Source of the DNA: an uncultured archaeon
GTDB lineage: Archaea; Thermoproteota; Nitrososphaeria; Nitrososphaerales; CALBXV01
Length of the DNA: 11,663 nucleotides
Direction of reading: 5' to 3'
Assembly: GCA_937890045.1 (NCBI GenBank)
Contig: CALBXV010000028.1
Coordinates: 1-11,663, forward strand
The notes beneath the pieces were generated by a model. The model was not told where the DNA came from, did not search any database, and saw nothing but the letters and a program-made list of their open reading frames with translations. Position 1 is the first letter of the stretch, and every line of letters starts with the position of its first letter. This document shows positions 6,193 to 11,663 of this stretch, in pieces. A program made the translations under genes and the position numbers.

Positions 6193-8000
6193 AAATTCTG
6201 TTTGACATAGAAACAGATGGGTTATTGTTTGATGCTACTAAGGTCCACTGTATTGGACTGACTGTAGCTGATGCAAGGGCTTCTCAGGTTTATGCTAATG
6301 AGCCTGAATACGACTGCTTAGATGATGCCCTAGAAATAATGTCTAATGCAGAATCTTTAACTGGACATAATATTATCGGGTTTGACCTACCAGTTTTAAA
6401 GAAGGTGCTAGGGTGGGAACCAAGACCATCTACACTCATTGAGGATACACTAGTCATGTCTCGTTTGGTGTGTCCTAATCTAATAGAGCTGGACTCTAAA
6501 AAACCAATCATTGTTCCTAGAAAAATGTGGGGTTCACATAGTTTAAAAGCGTGGGGCTATCGGTTGGGAGCATTGAAGGGAGACTTTAACAATGGAGATA
6601 CTGACTGGAGTACTTTTACTGATGACATGGCAGATTATTGTTCTAATGATGTTTCTTTAGGAGCCTTGTTACATACTCATCTATGCAGTTTTGAGTATGC
6701 TGGAGAAGCTGTAGGGTTAGAGCATGAGTTTGCTACAATTATTCAACGACAGGTAGAGCAAGGGTTTAGGTTTAATGTTTCTAAAGGACAAGATTTATAT
6801 GTTACGTTACTAAAGCAGAAAGAACTAATAGCTCAGGGATTAAAGGACCGGTTTGGTTCTTGGTATAAAGACATGGGAGAGTTTACTCCTAAAAAATCTA
6901 ATGTTAAACGTGGGTATACTGCTGGTTGTTCTTTGAATCGTATTGAGAAGATAGATTTCAACCCTAATAGTAGAGATCATATCAGCTACAAGCTCACTAA
7001 GGATTATGGATGGACTCCTCGTGAGTGGACTCCAAGTGGTAAACCTAAAATTGATGAAAGGATCTTAAGAAAACTACCCTATCCAGGTTGTGATGAGTTG
7101 TTCAAACACTTCCTTTTATCTAAGCGTATTTCTCAACTAGCTGAAGGTGATAATGCTTGGCTAAAATTAGAAAGAAGTGGAAGGATACACGGTTATGTAA
7201 ATACTAATGGAGCTATTACAGGACGGTGTACTCATTCGGTTCCTAATATAGCTCAGGTTCCAGCCAGCTACAGTCCTTATGGGAAAGAGTGTAGAGCTTT
7301 GTTTCAGGCTTCTACTGGAAGAGTGCTTGTGGGGTGTGATGCAGATGGACTTGAACTAAGGGCTCTAGCTGGCTATCTTAAAAAATATGATAGGGGAATC
7401 TATAGTAAGGCTGCTGTAGATGGTAACTCTAAAGATAAAACAGATATTCATTCTATTAATCAGAAGATATTAGGCATTGATTCAAGAGACACAGCTAAAA
7501 CTTTCTTTTATGCTTTTATTTATGGAGCTGGAAACGAAAAGCTAGGAGATATTTTAGGTAGCAGTAGGGTTAAGGGTAAGGCTGCACGAGATAGGCTGTT
7601 AAAAGGGGTTAAGGGCTTGGAACAATTAACAACTGCTGTAAAGCAAGCTTACAGGAGACGAGGACATCTAATAGGTTTAGATGGACGGCAACTTCATGTA
7701 CGCTCTGAGCACAGTGCCTTGAATACACTCCTGCAAAGTGCTGGAGCTGTGTTAATGAAGAAAGCTTTGGTCTTATTGGATGAACGCTTACAGTTCTTAG
7801 GGCTTGTACCGTCTGAAGACTATGAGTTTGTTGCTAATATTCATGATGAGTTTCAAATTGAATGTAAGGAAAAATATGCCAATAAATACGTTGGACCAGA
7901 GGCATCGAAAGCAATCCAAAGAGCTGGACACTACTACGAATTTGGATGCCCTCTTAGTGGAACGTTTAAAGTTGGAAGAGATTGGGCTGAAACACATTAA
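6189..8000 (+). CDS. T7 gp5-like family A DNA polymerase with 3'-5' exonuclease
   Basis: This is the replicative polymerase of the phage. The N-terminal exonuclease keeps Asp6 and Glu8 (FDIETDG), Asp66 and Asp154. The polymerase domain keeps motif A Asp384 (CDADGLELR; T7 Asp475), the O-helix Arg433, Lys437 and Tyr441 at exact T7 spacing (Arg518, Lys522, Tyr526), and motif C His552-Asp553 (T7 His653-Asp654). LDGR, HVRS and ALNTLLQSAGA also match T7. Length is 603 versus 704 in T7. A large part of the shortening is in the thumb: only 30 residues (227-256) separate FGSWY from FNPNSRDHI, where T7 has 68 containing the thioredoxin-binding loop. ATG 6189 has GGAG seven bases upstream. Fourteen of its 34 Arg codons are CGN. 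Confidence 0.97.
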   Translation: MKILFDIETDGLLFDATKVHCIGLTVADARASQVYANEPEYDCLDDALEIMSNAESLTGHNIIGFDLPVLKKVLGWEPRPSTLIEDTLVMSRLVCPNLIELDSKKPIIVPRKMWGSHSLKAWGYRLGALKGDFNNGDTDWSTFTDDMADYCSNDVSLGALLHTHLCSFEYAGEAVGLEHEFATIIQRQVEQGFRFNVSKGQDLYVTLLKQKELIAQGLKDRFGSWYKDMGEFTPKKSNVKRGYTAGCSLNRIEKIDFNPNSRDHISYKLTKDYGWTPREWTPSGKPKIDERILRKLPYPGCDELFKHFLLSKRISQLAEGDNAWLKLERSGRIHGYVNTNGAITGRCTHSVPNIAQVPASYSPYGKECRALFQASTGRVLVGCDADGLELRALAGYLKKYDRGIYSKAAVDGNSKDKTDIHSINQKILGIDSRDTAKTFFYAFIYGAGNEKLGDILGSSRVKGKAARDRLLKGVKGLEQLTTAVKQAYRRRGHLIGLDGRQLHVRSEHSALNTLLQSAGAVLMKKALVLLDERLQFLGLVPSEDYEFVANIHDEFQIECKEKYANKYVGPEASKAIQRAGHYYEFGCPLSGTFKVGRDWAETH

Positions 8001-8412
8001 AACATTTAAAGAGCTAGAAACTTTTTGTAAAGGTTTTTATAGTTTCTTGTTAAGTAAAAATATTTACTCTCAAAAAAATGAACAAGCTAGATATAACACT
8101 TTCAGAAGACATTTAAAATCTTATATAGTATGTTTTTTAAGAAACTTTTCTTGTGAACATTGTGGTACAACAAATAAAAAGAGAGCGTTACATTTTCACC
8201 ATGTAAACCCAGATACTAAAATTAATAAAGTTTCTACCTGTATTCAGAATGGTTTAATACATGGAGTAAAAGAATCATTAAAGTGTTTATATTTATGTGA
8301 TGAGTGTCATTACAAAGAACATCTTAGCTTAGGAGATTACTATGGATACTACGAGGTTATTGATAGATGGAGATATACTTATATACAAAACTTGTTGGGC
8401 AGTACAGAATGA
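7972..8412 (+). CDS. HNH endonuclease, probably a free-standing homing-type mobile gene
   Basis: The frame encodes an HNH nuclease: Cys61-x-x-Cys64, then LHFHHVNP with His76-His77 as the likely catalytic pair, then CLYLCDECH with Cys109 and Cys112 completing the zinc site and His113 following (numbered from TTG 7972). The usual central Asn is not evident. No ATG occurs in this frame after the polymerase stop: TTG 7972 is a guess, TTG 8047 is possible, and the frame is open back to ATG 7804 inside the polymerase. The non-overlapping core (8001-8340) is about 26% G+C by hand count, well below the flanking polymerase gene. It overlaps the polymerase by 29 bases and the exonuclease by 71. Such genes commonly invade phage replication regions; activity here is unproven. 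Confidence 0.8.
   Translation: MEEIGLKHIKTFKELETFCKGFYSFLLSKNIYSQKNEQARYNTFRRHLKSYIVCFLRNFSCEHCGTTNKKRALHFHHVNPDTKINKVSTCIQNGLIHGVKESLKCLYLCDECHYKEHLSLGDYYGYYEVIDRWRYTYIQNLLGSTE
8331..8335 (+). promoter_or_regulatory. Shine-Dalgarno of the exonuclease, inside the HNH gene
   Basis: AGGAG six bases before ATG 8342 fixes the exonuclease start and lies within the 3' coding part of the HNH gene, so the two genes are physically interlocked. Confidence 0.6.
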
Positions 8413-9088
8413 AATTGAGTGGGAAGATGGAATGATTACTACAGGAGTAGACTTGGATGAACTAAAAACTCAAGCTTCAGCTACTATAGAAGATTTAAAA
8501 TTAACTATGAAGCCAGATGAAACTGTTATCTGCTTATCAGACAAGTCAAATAATTTTAGGAAGAAAATTTTTGCGGAATATAAGGCACACCGAAAAAAGA
8601 ATAGGAAGCCCCTAGGATTCAAACACTTAGAGGAATACTTAATCAAACAATATACTACTAAAAGTTTACCAACATTAGAAGCTGATGATGTCATGGGAAT
8701 CTTGGCTACTGATGGTGAGTTTGAGGTTAATTATATTGCTTCTATTGATAAGGACATGAATACAATACCATGTACCTATTACAACCTAGACTCAGAAGAT
8801 TACACAGTTATTAATAATAATACTGCTGACTTTAATTTCTATATGCAAACCCTAACTGGTGATGCAGTAGATAACTACAAAGGATGTCCAGGTATCGGAG
8901 TGAAGAGAGCGTTAGGTCTTTTGTTTAATAAGAAACCCAATGAATATTGGGAGATTATTACAAAAGCTTTTGAGAAGGCTGGTTTAACAGAGATGGATGC
9001 GTTAGTGCAAGCTCGTATGGCTCGTATCTTAAGAACTGATGACTATAATATACAGAAAGGAGAGGTGTATTTATGGAGTCCAAAATAA
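8342..9088 (+). CDS. T7 gp6-like 5'-3' exonuclease (FEN family)
   Basis: The product removes RNA primers and degrades host DNA from 5' ends. The metal-binding acids of the flap-endonuclease family are all present: Asp9 and Asp11 (LIDGDIL), Glu113, Asp115 and Asp116 (LEADDVMG), Asp136 and Asp138 (SIDKDM), and Asp174 and Asp177 (LTGDAVDN). These are followed by GCPGIGVKRA, the helix-two-turn-helix DNA-binding element. NFRKKIFAEYKAHRK matches the T7 helical-arch region, and the end (MARILR, then EVYLW) is nearly that of T7 gp6. Length is 248 versus 300 residues. ATG 8342 is well supported by its Shine-Dalgarno and by the immediate first Asp motif. It overlaps the HNH gene upstream and the next gene downstream by 16 bases. 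Confidence 0.95.
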   Translation: MDTTRLLIDGDILIYKTCWAVQNEIEWEDGMITTGVDLDELKTQASATIEDLKLTMKPDETVICLSDKSNNFRKKIFAEYKAHRKKNRKPLGFKHLEEYLIKQYTTKSLPTLEADDVMGILATDGEFEVNYIASIDKDMNTIPCTYYNLDSEDYTVINNNTADFNFYMQTLTGDAVDNYKGCPGIGVKRALGLLFNKKPNEYWEIITKAFEKAGLTEMDALVQARMARILRTDDYNIQKGEVYLWSPK

Positions 9089-9444
9089 CTATGGTCCCCT
9101 ACCAAAAAATAACGGATCATCTACGGGTAAAAGAAATTCTGGATGAGTGTGCTGTGTTAGCAGAGAAAAAAAATAAAGACTATGCTAAACCTGGAGATCC
9201 TTTACATAACTTTCGTAGAATCTTATCACTAGGGGCTCCTGTTAGTTTGGGTGTAGCGTGTAGACTGCAAGACAAGTGGAGTAGAATTGAAAGTTATTTT
9301 AGGGAAGGTAAATTGAGTAATGAATCAATTAAAGATTCTTTGATGGACAACATTAATTACTCAGCTATATTAATCCAAGCACTAGAGGAAGAAGAACGTG
9401 AAAAAATTAGTAGAGTTCCACAAGAAGATGAATTTGGCTGTTGA
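9073..9444 (+). CDS. DUF1599 / Nmad1-like protein (nucleotide modification associated domain)
   Basis: The 123-residue all-helical protein shows the pattern I associate with the DUF1599/Nmad1 family: a Lys-Asn-Lys-Asp-Tyr segment (residues 34-38), then a His-Asn-Phe-Arg segment, then RLQDKWSRIE and ESIKDSLMDNINYSAILI. The biochemical function of this family is not settled; the name comes from gene neighbourhoods containing nucleotide-modifying or nucleotide-hydrolysing enzymes. Neighbours here fit: a MazG-like pyrophosphohydrolase and a ribonucleotide reductase follow directly. AAGGAG at 9057-9062 precedes ATG 9073 by ten bases, within the exonuclease gene. It overlaps the MazG-like gene by 47 bases. 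Family assignment is from memory of the motif pattern, with moderate certainty. Confidence 0.72.
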   Translation: MESKITMVPYQKITDHLRVKEILDECAVLAEKKNKDYAKPGDPLHNFRRILSLGAPVSLGVACRLQDKWSRIESYFREGKLSNESIKDSLMDNINYSAILIQALEEEEREKISRVPQEDEFGC

Positions 9445-9769
9445 TGAGCCCTTCAGTAAAGAGCTCCTTGAGTTTAGAATGAAGTTGATTTTTGAAGAGG
9501 TACAAGAGCTTGCTAATGCAGGGCTTAAATTAGAGTCCGGTTTAGATGAGTTAGAACGAGAAGTTGCTATGCAGGATTTCTTGAAAGAGTTGTGTGATGT
9601 GGTTTATGTAATTAAAGGAACGGCAGTTAGTTTTGGGTTGGATTTTGATAAGGCTTTTGAGTTGGTACATAAATCTAACATGAGTAAGTTTCCTTTTACT
9701 AAGAATGAAGACGGTAAAGTTAATAAAGGTAAGAACTATAAACCACCTATCCTAGAGGAGTGTATATGA
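9398..9769 (+). CDS. MazG-like nucleotide pyrophosphohydrolase
   Basis: The all-alpha NTP pyrophosphohydrolase superfamily hydrolyses (d)NTPs or related nucleotides to monophosphates plus pyrophosphate. The metal-binding signature is visible as Glu34-x-x-Glu37 followed 26 residues later by Glu64-x-x-Asp67 (EEVQEL, then KELCDVVY). The downstream segment VHKSNMSKF and the end KGKNYKPP are typical of the phage MazG / phosphoribosyl-ATP pyrophosphohydrolase-like group. The start is GTG 9398, with GAGG about nine bases upstream; an in-frame ATG at 9428 would remove the VEFH segment that usually begins this domain, so GTG is preferred. Its stop overlaps the reductase start as ATGA, implying coupled translation. 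Whether it cleans up modified nucleotides, recycles dNTPs or alters host alarmones cannot be told from sequence. Confidence 0.87.
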   Translation: MKKLVEFHKKMNLAVDEPFSKELLEFRMKLIFEEVQELANAGLKLESGLDELEREVAMQDFLKELCDVVYVIKGTAVSFGLDFDKAFELVHKSNMSKFPFTKNEDGKVNKGKNYKPPILEECI

Positions 9770-11663
9770 CACCTTCTGTGAGAGCTCAAGTAATTACAAG
9801 ACGTACATATAGTAGACCTATTGAGGGTGAAGTGGAGTCTTATGAGACTTGGGAGCAAACTATAGACAGGGTTATTGAACATCAGAAGTGGTTATGGACT
9901 AGAGCTAAGGGTTGGAATGGGGATTATCTAATAGATGAATTGGCAGAGCTACGTCAACTCCTATTAGAACGTAAGGTCATGGTATCGGGCAGAACTCTCT
10001 GGCTTGGTGGTACTGATGTTTCTAAGAAAAGAGAAGCCAGCCAGTTTAACTGTGCTCATTTAAAGGTGGAGACAATTCATGATGTTGTTGACTCTTTGTG
10101 GCTCTTGTTACAAGGGTGTGGAGTTGGGTTCACACCTGTCGTGGGAACGCTCTCAGGATTTACAAAGCCCATTGATGAAGTTGAAATCATTAGGAGTAAG
10201 CGTACAAAGAAAGGGGGACATGAGGGAAACAAAGAATCTTTTGACAGCGATACAGGAGCTTGGACCATTACGATTGGAGACTCTGCTGAGTCGTGGGCGA
10301 AAAGTATCGGCAAGCTTCTGGCTTTCAAAGGGAAAGCTTCAAAGTTCATACTTGATCTTACTCAACTCAGACCAGCAGGACAACGCCTCAGTGGGTATGG
10401 GTGGATCAGCTCAGGAGATGGACCAATCTCAAAAGCCTATGCAGCTATCGTTCAAATTTTAAATAAGAAGGCAGGGCAGCTCCTATCTAAAATAGATATA
10501 CTAGATATAATGAACTGGTTAGGTACGGTTCTCAGCAGCAGAAGATCAGCAGAGATAGCTCTGGTATACCATGACACACCAGAGTGGAAGCAGTTTGCTA
10601 GAGCTAAGAATGACATATCTTCTACCCCTCACAGGAGTCAGTCAAATAACTCTGTAGTATTCTGGAAGGAGCCTTCCAAGGAAGAGCTTGAGTATGTCTT
10701 TAATATTATAACAGAATCAGGTGGCTCTGAACCTGGAATTATCAATGGAGAAGAGGCTCGTAAGAGAGCTCCTTGGTTTGCTGGTGTTAATCCATGTGCA
10801 GAGATTCTTCTAGGAAATAAAAGCTTCTGTAATCTATCTGAAGTGGACCTGTCTAAGTTTCGGAACGATTCTGGTGGCTTGGAACGAGCTATTTATATGA
10901 TTAGTAGGGCTAACTATAGACAAACACTGGTAAATTTAGATGATGGTATCTTACAAAGAACCTGGCATGAGAACAATGAATACCTCAGGCTTTGTGGAGT
11001 AGGGCTTACAGGGATAGCTACAAGAGAGGACATGAATGAGTATGATTTCAAGAGGCTAAAGAATGTAGCTATACATGGAGCCTACTCAATGGCAGATGAG
11101 TTGGGTACTCAAAGACCTAAGAATGTAACTACTATTAAACCAAGCGGTACTCTAAGTAAAATCATGGACACAACTGAGGGATGTCATAAACCTGTAGGAA
11201 AATATGTGTTTAATCATGTAAACTTTTCTGTGAATGATCCTATTTTATCTAGACTTAGAGAGGCTGGCTATCAAGTTGTAACCAATCCTGTGGACGATCA
11301 TAATGTGATTGTTACCTTTCCTGTCAAGTGGGAAAGTATCAGGTTTGAAAAAGAGGGAGATAAATATGTTAATCACGAGACGGCTATTAAGCAGCTTCAA
11401 AGGTATAGATTACTTATGGATGCGTACACTGAGCAGAACTGTTCGATTACGGTTACTTATAAGAGGGATGAAATCCCAACTATTATTGATTGGCTCAGGA
11501 ATAATTGGTCTTCTTATGTTGGTGTTAGTTTTCTTCCCATCCCTGATAATCAAGAAGTCTATGCCTATCTCCCCCAAGAAGTAGTAACTCAGAAGGAATA
11601 TGAGGAATATATAGACCAACTCACTCCTGTAGACCTAGATGCTGTGAGTGGACAGCATGAATT
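9766..11663 (+). CDS. nrdJ: adenosylcobalamin-dependent (class II) ribonucleoside-triphosphate reductase, partial
   Basis: The enzyme reduces ribonucleotides to deoxyribonucleotides using a B12-derived radical, supplying dNTPs for phage replication. The frame is open from ATG 9766 to the right edge (632 codons seen), with GAGGAG five bases before the start. Key residues match the monomeric Lactobacillus leichmannii enzyme: Cys96 in FNCAHL (Cys119), Cys344 in NPCAEI (radical Cys408; Glu346 as Glu410) and Cys355 (Cys419), with the exact 11-residue spacing. Other reductase segments include GCGVGF, RPAGQRLSGYG, SSRRSAEIAL, QSNNS, GGSEPG and KPSGTLSK. Cys96 to Cys344 is 41 residues shorter than in the Lactobacillus protein. 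The C-terminal redox cysteines lie beyond the window. No separate activase or small subunit is needed for this class. Confidence 0.95.
   Translation, partial: MTPSVRAQVITRRTYSRPIEGEVESYETWEQTIDRVIEHQKWLWTRAKGWNGDYLIDELAELRQLLLERKVMVSGRTLWLGGTDVSKKREASQFNCAHLKVETIHDVVDSLWLLLQGCGVGFTPVVGTLSGFTKPIDEVEIIRSKRTKKGGHEGNKESFDSDTGAWTITIGDSAESWAKSIGKLLAFKGKASKFILDLTQLRPAGQRLSGYGWISSGDGPISKAYAAIVQILNKKAGQLLSKIDILDIMNWLGTVLSSRRSAEIALVYHDTPEWKQFARAKNDISSTPHRSQSNNSVVFWKEPSKEELEYVFNIITESGGSEPGIINGEEARKRAPWFAGVNPCAEILLGNKSFCNLSEVDLSKFRNDSGGLERAIYMISRANYRQTLVNLDDGILQRTWHENNEYLRLCGVGLTGIATREDMNEYDFKRLKNVAIHGAYSMADELGTQRPKNVTTIKPSGTLSKIMDTTEGCHKPVGKYVFNHVNFSVNDPILSRLREAGYQVVTNPVDDHNVIVTFPVKWESIRFEKEGDKYVNHETAIKQLQRYRLLMDAYTEQNCSITVTYKRDEIPTIIDWLRNNWSSYVGVSFLPIPDNQEVYAYLPQEVVTQKEYEEYIDQLTPVDLDAVSGQHE

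Noticed and set aside
7804..7971. ATG-started N-terminal extension of the HNH protein inside the DNA polymerase gene
   Set aside because: The extension lies entirely under the conserved end of the polymerase, including motif C, and reads like a shadow frame without recognisable domain content. The HNH domain begins well after it. It is kept only as an alternative start in the finding.
8018..8036. Hairpin with following T run just after the DNA polymerase stop, as a terminator
   Set aside because: The 8-pair stem is almost all A-T with one G-T pair and a three-base loop, so it is too weak. It lies in the coding part of the HNH gene.
10079..10462. 127-residue + strand ORF inside the reductase gene, and the antisense ORF opposite it
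   Set aside because: Both lie within the well-conserved reductase frame and show no family features; they are shadows.
1..11663. Anti-phage defence locus, CRISPR array, retron or integrase/attachment-site module
   Set aside because: No reverse transcriptase, Cas, recombinase, toxin-antitoxin pair or spaced repeat array is visible; nearly all of the sequence is accounted for by phage genes.

Overview
This window looks like the early/replication region of a T7-like podovirus (Autographiviridae-type, short-tailed dsDNA phage) with an AT-rich genome. The evidence is a co-directional, almost gap-free gene series in T7 order: single-subunit RNA polymerase, gp2.5-like ssDNA-binding protein, gp3-like endonuclease I, gp4-like primase-helicase, gp5-like DNA polymerase and gp6-like 5'-3' exonuclease. 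All genes are on the + strand and most overlap their neighbours. A MazG-type pyrophosphohydrolase and an adenosylcobalamin-dependent (class II) ribonucleotide reductase resemble the gene content of marine podoviruses of cyanobacteria and related aquatic hosts. That habitat is an inference; no host gene is present to fix it.

Layout. Positions 1-777 hold four small overlapping ORFs of unknown function: an acidic helical protein cut by the window edge, a 39-residue single-span membrane protein, a 102-residue protein with a hydrophobic N-terminus, and an 80-residue protein with two or three membrane spans. Positions 752-3127 encode the RNA polymerase. Positions 3105-4572 carry a small unknown protein, the ssDNA-binding protein, another small unknown protein and endonuclease I. 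Positions 4548-8000 hold the primase-helicase and DNA polymerase. An AT-rich HNH endonuclease gene (about 7972-8412) lies between the polymerase and the exonuclease (8342-9088) and overlaps both. Positions 9073-11663 form a nucleotide-metabolism block: a DUF1599/Nmad1-like protein, a MazG-like protein and class II ribonucleotide reductase, the last running off the right edge.

How the parts fit. The RNA polymerase would transcribe the phage's own promoters. Endonuclease I and the exonuclease degrade host DNA and resolve branched intermediates. The ssDNA-binding protein, primase-helicase and DNA polymerase form the replisome. The last block makes and polices dNTPs. Nearly all junctions are overlaps or gaps of 1-2 bases (30 bases before the polymerase gene), with Shine-Dalgarno sequences inside the preceding gene, so extensive translational coupling is likely. 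No gene-free stretch exceeds about 30 bases, and I found no tRNA, CRISPR array, insertion sequence, convincing promoter or strong terminator.

I do not see a clear new multi-gene system. The points most worth a second look are the HNH insertion without a good start codon, a DNA polymerase with a much reduced thioredoxin-binding insertion, an RNA polymerase with a divergent specificity loop, the Nmad1-MazG-NrdJ block, and the run of small unknown genes before the RNA polymerase.
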